Part shown: piece after piece, positions 1-10,985 of the stretch
Position numbering within the stretch: position 1 is the first letter of the stretch
Layout of the letters: every line of letters begins with the position of its first letter
Notes under the pieces: generated by a model
Seen by the model: only the letters and a program-made list of their open reading frames with translations
The model's database searches: none
Told to the model about the DNA's origin: nothing
DNA from: Bolinopsis microptera
Lineage: Eukaryota; Ctenophora; Tentaculata; Lobata; Bolinopsidae
Assembly (NCBI RefSeq): GCF_026151205.1
Contig: NC_087074.1
Coordinates: 16,441,962 to 16,505,961 of the forward strand
Direction: 5' to 3'
Length of the DNA: 64,000 bases
Position numbers and translations under genes: made by a program

Positions 1-470
1 GGGCCGCGCTCAGCCTGTCATTCCGCCAAATCTTTATTATGTTAATGAACATGATAGCCTGAGGTCCCCAGGTAAGGAAGTGTCAAATATAGTTTTAGCA
101 AAAATAGAGGGTGTAAATTATATCGAAAAGAAGAAGCAACAAGTTCAATATTTATATAAAAATCCGTGTGTTGCCAAGAGAAAGGGAATAAATATCTCAT
201 GAATCTGTTTTTATTTTATTTTTTAATTAAGGGTTTTTAACTTTTTAAACTTTTTAAATAACTTATTAATTTAATTTCTACTATATATATATTCTAATAT
301 GTAAATAAATAATGACAATTATGTTAGATATAGAATTTGTTTGTTTTGAATGACGAAGGCTGTGAAATGTTCACAGTTCTGATAATGAGGAAATCAGAAA
401 GAATGTTTATAACTAGTGATGATGTATATGTCATTATTCTTAATCTAATCTAATCTAATCTAATATCAAC
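1..470 (+). repeat. Dispersed element with GC-rich head and pentanucleotide tail
   Basis: The first 80 bases (GC-rich start, then a short hairpin TTATGTTAATGAACATGAT, then CCCCAGGTAA) recur at 19757-19845 and, reversed, at 56776-56849. The right end (ATGTTCACAGTTCTGAT near 366, TCATTATTCTT near 432, then TAATC repeats) recurs in the same order at 20140-20272. Head and tail therefore probably belong to one family with a variable interior. Short pentanucleotide tails are typical of CR1/L2-type retroposons, so this is either a truncated LINE or a SINE-like rider. No coding capacity was recognised. Confidence 0.5.
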
Positions 471-2119
471 AAAGTTCTTTTTCGCACCTTTGTCTGCCCG
501 TAGGGGAATCACTGTTGTTCTTAGGATTTCGAAACGAAGGCGCTTCCTTATGTAACCCACAGCATCTGCATACCTTTGCCCTGTGTGGTATTCCATCTTA
601 CTAGCCAGCTTCTTTACTAGTCTTTCAGCTTCACCTCCCATTCCACCAGACGTTGAGAAAACTAACGGCGTGAAGCTTCCTTTCTCTACTTCCAGGTATA
701 ATCATTTAATGATAAAGGTTATTTCGATTCTTTAAACAAAAAGTAAAGTGAAGTAAAGTAAAAATTATGACATAACATCATCACACATGTCTACAAAGTA
801 TCAGATCACTATATAGAAAAATATAAATATCTTACCACCAAAATTAATAAATTATTAGGAAAGAAAAAATTTTTAGGAAAGAAAAATTTTTATTTACCAC
901 AAATAATCAATACATAATGTTATATTCATAAATAAATTCAAATTTCAATTTCAAACACATATACAGTACGCCGCGCACACAGCCACAATTTAAAATTGTT
1001 CAGAAATTCGTAGGTCAGCTGTAGGCGCCGCGCACAGGATCTATTTAATTGTTAACTTACAATTACATGTCACATTTCTTAATTACTAGAGCCAAAATTT
1101 CAGAAGCAAAATAATTTAAAAGATATTTCTGTCGTTCACGCAGTACAGGCCGTGAGCACTGCGATATAATTAATATAATAATGGAGAGATTCCAAAAAAC
1201 CGCGCGCTCGTTATTTATTGTGATTAAATTGAGTGCGCGCCACTGTGAACAGCAGTACCGCTCAAGCATGAATTAGTACTGAGCGGTACGCAGTTCTGCG
1301 TGAGGCGTAGACATTTGTAGCACACGTTTCATTCAACTAATCCATTAATCCATGTGACATGTACAATGTAATTATATTAAAGCAAAAAGAATATTAATTT
1401 TAGTAATAATTGACGTAAACATATGTGTTTAAATAACATCTATAATCTAGCGAGTTACTAATACCGTTCGCGTTTGTTTGTATTCTTGATTATATATCTT
1501 TACACTAGCCTATATTATGATGGAGATATACATTATATAATTGCTCCAATATTCAACACTGCTAAACAACAAATACCTACTCGCCCATCGATGAAGCAGT
1601 CGCCAAAACAAAGCTCAAAGTTAATATATCTTCATACTTCGTTTTGGAAACTGTAGAATTCCAATAAATAATTAGTCTTTCAATCGTGTATTCGATGGGC
1701 AAGCACTCGCCACTTGAGGCCGAGACAAACGGCACCAGCTCCGCCCCGCAACCGTGAAGTAAGGCGGGGCGGTGGTGTGCGCCGTTTGTACGTCCCACAG
1801 CACGAGACATTTTGAGCTCCAAGACTTAAGACTATAAAAGTCCCGAATTAAACGTAGCGACTTACCATCGTCAGCCGTCAAAAATTTAGAATTTGTATGT
1901 TATAAACTCTACACCTGCTATCAGTCTAACATGTAATTTAGTTTGTTATTGGCTAAATTTTCAACTCGATTAAGCGATGCAGACGGATGAACTAGGCTTC
2001 TCCTCCGTCAAAAACACAATGAGAGGGGATTGTGGAAGGACACGAACACTATTCGTTAACTCGTACCCCGGGTACCCCCTAGAACTGTGTCCCATCAGAG
2101 AGAGCCCATCACCCGTCAG
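471..2119. other. Intergenic, no gene recognised
   Basis: AT-rich sequence with GC-rich islands near 960-1040, 1200-1310 and 1690-1810. The only structure noted is a 10-bp inverted repeat (gtaccgctca at 1255, tgagcggtac at 1279). The open frames are short and show no recognisable domains. Confidence 0.4.
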
Positions 2120-2410
2120 TAGTGGCGTAACGAAAGGCCCTGCTGACCCCGCTGTGCAGGGGGGCGCCGTCTTAGGGGGGCGCCAAATCGTCGTTTGAAT
2201 GTGGGACAATTTCGAAAACTTAACTAAAGTACTAGCAAAACTGCGCGTTTTGCTCTAGATACACACTTTTTTAGAGATTTTACCGGCGTATTCTCTAAAA
2301 TCACCTAATTTGTTCAATTTTAGGGAGGGGCACCAAAAGGGGAGGGGGCGCCAACAGGGGGGCGCTTTTTTCGGCAGGGGGGCGCCAACAGGCAACGTTA
2401 CGCCACTGCG
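2120..2410. mobile_element. hAT-type MITE, copy 1
   Basis: The ends are inverted (AGTGGCGTAACG and CGTTACGCCACT). The interior is rich in GGGGCGCC blocks and is the reverse complement of the copy at 23889-24170. The flanks are similar 8-mers (cccgtcag at 2112-2119 and gccgtcag at 2411-2418), consistent with an eroded 8-bp target duplication. It carries no transposase and is non-autonomous. Confidence 0.7.
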
Positions 2411-3005
2411 GCCGTCAGATCGAAAACAGTGTTTTAGTTTTGATATATGCTGTACCAATTACAATAAATGGTAAGTCAAGGCTGACGTTGGTAGCAAAGT
2501 ATAAAGTGACACGTCACAACAAAATAACCACTACACACTACACACACTATACGCTATAAGTATAACTATTGTACACAGTACACAGTATAACTAAAATATA
2601 AAATATAAACAAGTTACAAGAGACAAAAGAGTTTACAGAAGAGTTTTACATCGGCTCAGCACCGCCAGGACATTGGCTATACACGTGGGTCAATTAGTTT
2701 GATTTGGTATGGCTCGACCGGGAAAGTGGTCGAAATTAGTGCTCTTAATGAGTCATCACTGTCGTCTGAATATTAGAGCGGGAACTTCCCAAGTTTCGGC
2801 CGACAATGCAACGCGCACAGCATGGGCGCGCAATGCTATGCGCGGTCTCATATTACTAGACTGTGTCATTCGGCGGTTGCGCTCAGCGTTACTGGGAATG
2901 AGTTGTATGTTGTTTACCTAAATTCAAGCATGGTATTCATAGATAAGCTTGTCAGTCAGTAAGTGCTTAAGTGGGAATAACAGGCAAATGAATATCACTT
3001 CATAA
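2411..3005. other. Intergenic, no gene recognised
   Basis: No domain or convincing splice structure was seen. A short run of ACTACACAC-like repeats lies at 2530-2590. The 70-codon frame at 2709 matches no family I know. Confidence 0.35.
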
Positions 3006-3560
3006 TCAGAATTCAGTGAAATTTCTGTCACACCACTCAGTTCCATACCGGTTTTGAGCTCTTAGAAGTGACTGTTTAAGTAAATTCTTGACAGATCCGC
3101 ATGTGGAGGTGAAATTTAACGGGCCAACTTTACGGAATTCGTTCCACAGCCATGCAGATTTATAAATAAATTGATTAGTTGGAGAGGGTGTAATGAACAG
3201 ATTATCTTTCCTATTTGATATGTTGAATAAGTAGTATAACGAAATTGGTACTCGTGACTTAATGATCATAAAAAGTTCCATTAAACAACGGTATCGGTAC
3301 AGGTTCTCTGTAACAAGTAATTCATGTTTTGTGAATAGAGGCTTAGTGGACTCTTTAACATAGAATTCAGATCCTAGACGTTGAGAATTAATTGGTCTTG
3401 CTCTAGCACATGTCTTGAATTTGTCTACATAAGCTTCATAGTCTCCAAATAGAATCCTGATACACTTCTTTTGAGTAATAAATAGTGGTTTTAACTGATT
3501 ATTGGGAATACCCAATAACCACAACTTTAATAAATAAAAAAAAATTTCAAATAAATTCAA
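3006..3560 (-). pseudogene. 5'-truncated LINE, C-terminal part of reverse transcriptase ORF
   Basis: A 184-codon frame resembles the region after the RT domain in CR1/Jockey-type LINEs: a 'LGIPNNQLKPLF' segment, a 'TQKKCIRILFG' segment, and near the end 'SAWLWNEF'. These correspond to the conserved 'QKRAIR' and 'WN.LP' blocks of such proteins. No catalytic YADD box or endonuclease is present, so this is a dead 5'-truncated copy. Its sequence differs clearly from the CR1-like ORF2 at 6102-9365, so it represents another family. Confidence 0.6.
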
Positions 3561-4301
3561 TTAAAAGCATTCCCAAAAGACAAAAGATAACCCTACAAGT
3601 GGAACATATTATTGATTGTATAAACACCAATACTTGTGTATAATGTAAGATAAAAGTAAAGCAAATAGGCATAATAAATATGCATGTCACACCAAGTAGG
3701 TCGACCAACTAATAAAGTAAACTGACATAAGACATGGGCCTTCCTGTATCATGTACTACGTGCTCCCTTGTTTCATTATTGCAAGCGCGATCAAGGATTT
3801 GGTATAGTAAGAGAAACCGTTAACTCAACCCTTGTTGTAAATTTTGTGTGCTGTGTAGCTACTTAGTAAAACAACAATAAAAATGGACCACGCCGCGCAT
3901 CAAAAAATGCATCTCGCAACTGCAAAGGAATCATTATTTGATGCGCGGCGCGGCCCAGTAGTGCATCACGCTAAAATTCAGGAACGTAATAAATTTTATC
4001 TCACAAATGATAAATTTAAATTGGCATTCGCACAGGAGGGGCAAAGTGCAAAGAAATTGCTGCTAACTGATGCTCACTGCTGCTTACTGCTGCTCACTGC
4101 TGCTCACTGCTACTAACTGCTGCTAACTGCTGCTCACTGCTTTCACATAGCCATGTGTATACGCGTACTGCGTAACGCGCTTGTTTCACAAGTTGAATAG
4201 ATACCGCCTCCGCCTTTTCCGCCTACAGCGGTCGCGCGCTAGACTGCAAGTGAAAGGGTTCTGGTTAAAGCAAGCGGGAAAGCACATGGTTAGGTGAAAA
4301 A
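3561..4301. other. Intergenic with small inverted and tandem repeats
   Basis: An inverted repeat around 3889-3951 (cgccgcgcatcaaa and tttgatgcgcggcg) brackets about 35 bp. A 10-bp tandem repeat (actgctgctc and variants) covers about 4068-4142. No gene is recognised. Confidence 0.45.
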
Positions 4302-4352
4302 TGTCCAAGACCATTTTGAGAATTCTTGCTGATCCAAGCAGAGCTGTTTTCT
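4302..4352 (-). mobile_element. Fragment of R2/NeSL-type LINE 3' coding end
   Basis: This is the reverse complement, with a few mismatches, of the last codons of the R2/NeSL-type ORF at about 18540-18590. It is followed at once by a TTA/TAA microsatellite. It looks like the extreme 3' end of another, severely 5'-truncated copy in the opposite orientation. Confidence 0.7.
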
Positions 4353-4434
4353 TATTATTATTATTATTATAATAATATAAATTAATATAATATAAATTAT
4401 TATTATTATTATAATAATAATTATAATAATAAGG
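4350..4434. repeat. TTA/TAA microsatellite, near-palindromic
   Basis: Runs of TTA turn into runs of TAA several times within 80 bp, giving strong self-complementarity. It separates the inverted LINE fragment on its left from the 5' flank of the R2/NeSL-type element. Confidence 0.8.
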
Positions 4435-5384
4435 CCCCCGCTCAGAACACCAGAGCTAGTGAGTAGTGGGTCCGAGGCTGATACTCGTGGTCAGCACCCC
4501 CGGGGTCGGTAACGGCAGCAGTCCATTGGATGGCTGCCGGCTAGAGCTACTCACTCCCTGGCATTGCCAGATGTCTTCTTCCTGAGGTTCAGTTATAGCA
4601 CAAAGTTTAAACTATTAACACTGTTAGTTCCCCCGTTACTAGTCCAAGTAACGGGCTAGAACTTGACCAAACAGCTGGTGAAACACCTGTAGACCACCAG
4701 AACCTCAGGCTCTATTGGCCTTCTCAACATCATTAAATGTTATCGTGAGATTTTGTAATTGCTTAAAATTCATGTTTAGGAAGGAACAAAAAAAAAAAAA
4801 AAAAATTACAAAAAAAGTTAAAAACAAAAAAGCACAAAATGGAAAAACCAAGAAAAGTATCTGTGACTGAAACAGCAGTATTTTAAGATTTATCCCCTTA
4901 TTATATATTTATTCGTTATCATAGCAGCATAGACTGTCAGTACTGAAAGATTCTCCATCCTTAGTAAATAATTACTATTTATAGTGTTACCATTTACCAT
5001 ACCCATTGTATTAGTAATTACATTGTAATTGAAATTATATTATATATATCCTTGTATTTGGTGTTACTTGTCCCCCGGTTAATTCCCTTTCTTGCCTCTC
5101 GTTGGTGAAAATCTTTTATCCTTCTGCTCTAGCTCTTGGTTTCTTGACTAGGTGCAATTGACACCTAGTGGTTTTCTTTCCGGGCATGGACTGACCCGCA
5201 GATGTCCCCCAATCTTAAGTTGTGGACTCGTGACAAAAGGATGTGTGGCCATGGGTTAAATGGTTACTAACGGGTCTACTACCCAGGAGGTAGCTACCTG
5301 GGGAGCTGGGCGACGCGGGGCAACGCTCAGTGCTCTGTTTTCCCTGCCAACTCTCTAGGGGGTGTTTAGTCCCCCAGTTATGAT
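4435..5384 (+). other. Probable 5' flank or 5' UTR of the R2/NeSL-type LINE
   Basis: A non-coding stretch that is GC-richer between 4435 and 4700 and again from 5090, leading into the N-terminal ORF piece at 5385. It contains short inverted repeats (for example gttactagtccaagtaac near 4633 and ctacccaggaggtagctacctgggg near 5279). The 5' end of the element could not be fixed. The role as 5' UTR is inferred from position. Confidence 0.35.
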
Positions 5385-5690
5385 ATGAATTCTCTCCCAA
5401 ATTTTTCAAACTCTCCTACTCTCCCTACTAATGGGTCAGAGCAGGATCAACAACCTAACATCGCCCCTCCAGCTCGCCGTGAGAGGAAGGCTCGCACTGA
5501 GACTTCCACTCGTCACACGTGGAGCAAGGAGGACAACATACAGCTCATGACGCTGTATTACCAGAGCCAACCATCCCGCTCTGGTTACAGAAGGAGACTC
5601 CGGTCACTGTGGGATGATGCCGGACTCTTCACTTGTACAGAACAAAGATTGGCAGACCAAGCAAGGTCAATCAGAAATAATAATTTTTTT
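5385..5690 (+). pseudogene. N-terminal ORF piece of the R2/NeSL-type LINE
   Basis: About 99 codons before the frame runs into inserted AT-rich DNA. A Ser/Pro-rich start and a basic patch (RRERKAR) lead into a helix-rich segment with 'WSKEDNIQLM' and 'EQRLADQARSIR', resembling the Myb/SANT-like region I associate with N-termini of R2/NeSL-type proteins. The frame then reads the 3' tail of the CR1-like insertion. The natural continuation is at about 16060, where a frame reading 'DIELL' and 'EIRG' restarts. Family assignment of this N-terminal part is by resemblance only. Confidence 0.6.
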
Positions 5691-6101
5691 TATTTGAAAA
5701 TTCAATTAATCATTATATATATAAATCAAGCGTTACATTTCAGCCATGCAAAATTACAATGACATATTTTGATATACTAAATGATAAATGGTACTGCAAT
5801 ATAAGTTGCTTAATGTTTGGCCGGATGACAACTAACGAGAAAAATAAACTTGATTATATAATAATTAATTCGGCTGAACCAACACATAGCAAGAGCCACA
5901 TTAACGTTGGGGCCGTCTACCAAATTTGAATGACAAACATTAACAAGAAATCAAACATATCATAAATAATTATAAGGATTTTGTTCATTACAATTCCGTC
6001 ACAACTGATAAAGAAAAAAGAAAGGACAAGCAGATAGGAAATTGGACGGACAGAATTGTAACCAACAAAAACAAATTTCTGAGACTCATAAGACTGATGA
6101 A

Positions 6102-9100
6102 CTAATCTGGCCAGACTGTATCGGCAGCCCAGAGGTACTTGATCAGTTTGGCCTTAAAAGTAGAAATCCGCTCTGACTGCCGGATACATACTGGTAGACT
6201 ATTCCATTTCAGCATAGATCTATGAAAAAAGCTATTTCGGAAGGCATCCGAGCAGGGCACAGTGGTACTCATGTAAGTTGAAGTATCCGACATATCAATT
6301 ATTTGAGCATTGTGCCTAGTGTATCGGGTGCCCTCTGGACGGCATAGGACTATATATGTAGGGAGCGAAACTGGAATTATGCTATTCACTATTTTATAGA
6401 AGGTCATAAGATCGTTATAAATAAACTTCTGTTTAACAGGGAGAATATTTAGTTTCTTTTGCTCAGTAGCAAGTTTATCGTCATTATAACTGGAGTAAGG
6501 TTCACCATTGATCCATTTAATAGCCCTCTTTTGGATAGCAACAAACTGTTGAAGATGAGTTGCAGATTGAGGGGACCATATGACAGAACAATGTTCAAAT
6601 ATAGACCTAATTAACGCTAAATAGAACGATCTTTTCTGCCTTTTATCAGTAGTGAAATGACATGTTCTCTTAAGTAGTCCAAGTCTAGAGGTAGCTTTGG
6701 AAACAAGCGCTTTACATTGTGCACCCCAATTAAACCTGGAGTTTATTGCGACTCCTAAATCTGACTGAGAGGGCACCAAGTCAATATCACTTCCAGAAAG
6801 TTTATAAAAGAAGGTATTGAATGGCAAGTTATCCAGCACGTTTCTTTGCAGGGACACAGAGAGGGCTTTGCACTTTTGTGGGTGGAACTTCATTCGATTT
6901 CTCACTGACCAATCATATAATCTATTGATGTCATTTTGGATTATGTGATGGTCAGGGTAACCAAGAATCTCCCTCCAAATTTTAGTGTCATCTGCATAAA
7001 GGGCGATATTGGTGCCTTCAGAGACACAGGAGAACATGTCATTTATAAATATTACAAACAATAAAGGGCCAAGTATAGAACCTTGAGGGACACCAGACCG
7101 AACTGGTAGAGTAGAAGACGTTTGGCCTCCTATCACTACTTGTTGTTGTCGCCCCTCAAGATAGGACTTAATAAATTTAAGCATTAGTCCATCAACATTA
7201 AAAATATTCTTTAATTTACTTAAAATAAGGTCATGCGAAACGCTATCAAAAGCTTTCGCAAAATCAAAATATATTATATCAGTCCTGGACCTGTTATTCA
7301 GTGCAAGTGCAAGATTGTCCGTGAAAGGTATCATTTGGGTTGTGCATGAACGTTCATTAACAAAACCGTGTTGTCGGTCATCCAACAGATCAGAACATGC
7401 AGCGTATAATGCAGTCTTTATGCACCTTTCAAAGACTTTCATTACAAGAGATGTTAACGAGATAGGCCTGTAGTTCTCAACCGAAGACTTATCGCCCTTT
7501 TTGTGCACTGGTACTACAAGTGCCAGCTTCCAATCAGGGGGTATGCATCCGCTCGAGAAAGACAGGTTAAATAGAACACTAAGTGGGTATGCAAGGCTTT
7601 GGGCACAGTTTTTGAGGACTCTCCCATGAATCCCATCAGGGCCAGGGGCCTTGTTAGGATTTAACTTTTTAAGAATCAACAGAACATCTTCTCTACTAAA
7701 CACAAGACTTGAAAAACAATCATCACGAAAATCTATGTCAATGCCATAATCGCTCTCTTGAGAAAACTGCTCATAAAAATATTCGTTAAAAAGGGCAGCT
7801 TGATCAGATGGATTGTTTCGAAAGCGATTATGATATTTGACAGTTTCAGGGATCCTGGTTGACTTTGATTTAGATTTAACGTAGGTCCAGAATTTCTTGG
7901 AGATAAGAGCATCATCGGAGTCATCCTCAACACTGAGTCTCATTCTTTCGTCCATCAAATTTTTAAATTTTGTGCGAAATGCACGAAACTTTTGTTTATG
8001 AGACTCAGAGTTGCTCCCCTTATGCCTTATTCTCCATTTCTCCTTATTTCGTAGGAGACGATCACATTCGGAGTCATACCATGGGGGCTGGAACTGAGAC
8101 TTAATGGTCTTTTTAGGGATCCATCGGTCACAGGCTGCACCGAGAACTCCTCTGAATCGACTCCAGGCAAGATAAGGATCATTACTCTCAAATATACTAT
8201 CCCAATCGATGCTAAATAACTCAGAATTCAGGCCCCTAAAATTACCTTTACTATAATTAAAGATCTTTCTTTTAGGCTGCTTAATATACTTGGTCTTAAT
8301 ATCAATGTCAAATGTGATACAAAAGTGGTCGGACATACACATTTCGTTTTGATCTAAGACTTTAACATTCTTAATAAGGTTTTGAATGTTAGTGAACACA
8401 AGATCTAAGGTGTTGCCTGACTTGTGAGTAGGGGAGCTAATAAGTTGTGTATGTCCGAGGTCATCAGTGAGAAAATTTACAAAGCTAGAATGTAGCTGGC
8501 AAGATGACTGACCATCTGGCCAGGAAATCGAAGCCAAATTAAAGTCACCTACCAGAATGTGCCTTTGCAATTTTCTGGCAGATGCTAAAGTAACAAAATG
8601 TTTCTTGAAAGATTCAAAATTATCTAAGCCAAGCGTTCCTACTCTATAAAATGTTGATATACAAAAGTTTCTTCCACACTGAGTCTTAATTATGATGGAT
8701 AATAATTCAGCTTGAACACTAACTTTAGAGAACTTTAGACTCGAGATATCAATGTCTGTTCTATGGGCAATCAGAACACCACCACCGTTTTTTCTGAATT
8801 TCTTGGGCTGGGTTGCATCCACTGGATGCGATCTTAAGGATCGGTCAAGCCTAAATACTTTGTATTTGTCAGGGAGCACCTCATTACTGAGAATGGAATT
8901 TTTCAGCCATGTCTCGTTTAGAATAATGATGTGAGGCTTATGTTTGTAGATATAACCATGGAATTCATGTATCTTGGTCATATTTAGTGGTGGTGTTCCT
9001 GATGCTAAATCGCGTGTATTTAGGAAACCATGGACATTATTGTAAACAACGGATAGATTTGGTCCAGGATTCAGTAAGGAACAATTACAAATTACTATCA

Positions 9101-9365
9101 GGGAAATATTAAGGAGAGATAGAAAAACCAGACCACACCTAGACATGACCCCAAGCCAGCTGCTGGTAATACCGAAAAGTAACTTAACAGTCTGTTTCGG
9201 TGACATGGTAGGTGACAGTTCGGTTTTTGTGGTAGATAGCAATTTTACAGAAATTGCAGCTAAGGCTGTCCCAATGCCCCTCTCCCCCCTATACACAAGT
9301 TTAAAGTGTCTGAGAAAAATGGTACAAAATATTACCATAAAGTAAAGATTTATGGATGACCTCAA
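6102..9365 (-). CDS. CR1-like LINE ORF2: APE endonuclease and reverse transcriptase
   Basis: An uninterrupted 1087-codon frame, about the full length of CR1-type ORF2. After a ~95-residue leader with hydrophobic stretches comes an apurinic-like endonuclease: 'NPGPN' start block, 'LNETWL' with the catalytic Glu, 'GDFNLASISW', and the terminal 'SDHF' block. The reverse transcriptase follows, with 'NKAPGPDGI', 'NYRPISL', 'FDFAKAFDSV', 'GVPQGSILGPLLF' and the catalytic 'YADD' box, then a thumb and a C-terminal segment with 'QKRAIKWI'. The protein would nick target DNA and prime reverse transcription there. Despite the intact ORF2 the element is dead, because ORF1 is frameshifted and split by another LINE. 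Confidence 0.92.
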   Translation of the reverse strand: MRSSINLYFMVIFCTIFLRHFKLVYRGERGIGTALAAISVKLLSTTKTELSPTMSPKQTVKLLFGITSSWLGVMSRCGLVFLSLLNISLIVICNCSLLNPGPNLSVVYNNVHGFLNTRDLASGTPPLNMTKIHEFHGYIYKHKPHIIILNETWLKNSILSNEVLPDKYKVFRLDRSLRSHPVDATQPKKFRKNGGGVLIAHRTDIDISSLKFSKVSVQAELLSIIIKTQCGRNFCISTFYRVGTLGLDNFESFKKHFVTLASARKLQRHILVGDFNLASISWPDGQSSCQLHSSFVNFLTDDLGHTQLISSPTHKSGNTLDLVFTNIQNLIKNVKVLDQNEMCMSDHFCITFDIDIKTKYIKQPKRKIFNYSKGNFRGLNSELFSIDWDSIFESNDPYLAWSRFRGVLGAACDRWIPKKTIKSQFQPPWYDSECDRLLRNKEKWRIRHKGSNSESHKQKFRAFRTKFKNLMDERMRLSVEDDSDDALISKKFWTYVKSKSKSTRIPETVKYHNRFRNNPSDQAALFNEYFYEQFSQESDYGIDIDFRDDCFSSLVFSREDVLLILKKLNPNKAPGPDGIHGRVLKNCAQSLAYPLSVLFNLSFSSGCIPPDWKLALVVPVHKKGDKSSVENYRPISLTSLVMKVFERCIKTALYAACSDLLDDRQHGFVNERSCTTQMIPFTDNLALALNNRSRTDIIYFDFAKAFDSVSHDLILSKLKNIFNVDGLMLKFIKSYLEGRQQQVVIGGQTSSTLPVRSGVPQGSILGPLLFVIFINDMFSCVSEGTNIALYADDTKIWREILGYPDHHIIQNDINRLYDWSVRNRMKFHPQKCKALSVSLQRNVLDNLPFNTFFYKLSGSDIDLVPSQSDLGVAINSRFNWGAQCKALVSKATSRLGLLKRTCHFTTDKRQKRSFYLALIRSIFEHCSVIWSPQSATHLQQFVAIQKRAIKWINGEPYSSYNDDKLATEQKKLNILPVKQKFIYNDLMTFYKIVNSIIPVSLPTYIVLCRPEGTRYTRHNAQIIDMSDTSTYMSTTVPCSDAFRNSFFHRSMLKWNSLPVCIRQSERISTFKAKLIKYLWAADTVWPD

Positions 9366-9802
9366 ACATGGTACAGAGTGTATTTAAGGTTGTAGGGGAG
9401 CACCAGGGAGTATATTAGCATCGATAGTCAAAGAAAATATATACAAAATAACATAAAAATAAAATATACCCAATAGAGCACATAACATATGACGAGACAG
9501 AAGACAGGACAACAAATTTTCCCCGTTACCTCTATTACTTTTACTGATGATAACATACCTAGAAAACATACCAGTTGCAACACGGTGTTGTTGAGCCGAT
9601 ATTCCCATGGAACTTTAAAGTATATTATTAACAGAATTGTGTCTCGCCGTTGTGTTTTGTTAGGTATTGTGCTATAATATGAAGTAACATACATTATGCT
9701 ATCACTTCGTTTGAATACATATAAATAACATCCAAATGATCAAATCCAATAGGATACTGATGCAGACAATGAAAAATTTAAATATTGAATTGAATTACCA
9801 CA

Positions 9803-10427
9803 TCAGTATCCCAATGGATTAAACCACTTTGAGTGTATGATTCTGAGATAGAACTTTGCCAACACTGGCATCCCAGCCTTAGGGCTGGGATGAATATCAT
9901 AAAAGCCCCTAATGTCACATTTAGGAAATAATCTCTCGTTTCTGTTTCCATAGCGGTCTAAGAAAGCCCAAAAACATCAAGGTAAAACAGTTTATGCCTA
10001 GAGCAGCGATCAAAGATCAAATTATTCATAGCACAAACATTACCAGGGATTTTATCTTGTCCGTTGGGGTGGACTGGTGGAATAGCTTGTACAAAAACAC
10101 GTGCATTTGGATAAAGTTTTTTTGCTGTCTTCATAAGGTCACTCACAGGGGTCTCGAGATGATCGACACCCTGGGTACAGTACCGGATGTCGTTGGCACC
10201 GAAGCTTAAGAACAGTTTCTTTACCTGCACAAGAGGGTTCTTTGTATGAAAGGCCTCAATAGATTTCTGTATAGCTGATATCTTAAGCCCACCCTTAGCG
10301 ATGTTGGTGACAGTTTCTTTACCTCTACTGAGGCGATCTGCGTCCAATCGAGCAGCAAAGGAGTCACCAGCAATGAGAATGATAGACTTCTGGTGTTTTT
10401 GAGAGTCTGTGATGGGAGCTTTTGGGG
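9803..10427 (-). pseudogene. CR1-like ORF1, SGNH (GDSL) esterase part
   Basis: Read from 10427, the frame shows the block I motif 'IAGDS' (nucleophile Ser), a 'KGG' turn, and block III 'GANDIR' (oxyanion Asn). It hits a stop at 9958, but the block V motif 'YDIHPSPKAG' (catalytic Asp/His) continues in another frame to a stop at 9803. One frameshift beside the TTTTTGGG run near 9970 therefore broke it. Esterase domains are established in ORF1 of CR1-type LINEs and are proposed to act on lipid membranes. The upstream continuation is the AlkB-like part at 15108-15983, displaced by the L1-like insertion. Confidence 0.8.
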
Positions 10428-10438
10428 ATACTTTATTT

Positions 10439-10486
<48 letters not shown>

Positions 10487-10985
10487 GAGGAACCTGCCAA
10501 ACCCCAGGACACCAGGAGGATACCACCGGCAAAGCGGCTAATAGTACCCTCCGGTCTGTGTTGTACCGAAGAAGCTGAGTTAATCGATCAAGACTCGGCT
10601 TACCAGCCAAGAGGCAAAATCTGAGCGGCACCAAGGGTTCAGAGAGTGTCATTTCAGCTTCTCCGGTGCTGGATGCCCTGGGGTTTCACATGCGCCGTAG
10701 CAAAATAAATATAAAAACACACGCACACAATTTTTTTTATTCTTTTAGATAATACGTCGAATAAAGTCAGTGGATATAGAGTAATAAATAGCACATAAGA
10801 TGGAGAGAAAAAGGAGAGATACTACTGGTTTTAAATGTGACTCTATATCAATACTAGTAGTGGAGATAACTCCACTGGCTACAACTTGTGAAATAGAGGG
10901 TAAAGGTAAGGCACGGCTGTAATTTCGAGAGAATAAATAAACAAGAGTGTATAGTGGATCCAGTACTTTGGGTATAAAATGGTCA

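Noticed and set aside
9994-10209. Open frame on + strand opposite the esterase domain
   Set aside because: Shadow of the LINE ORF1 on the other strand, without domain signal.
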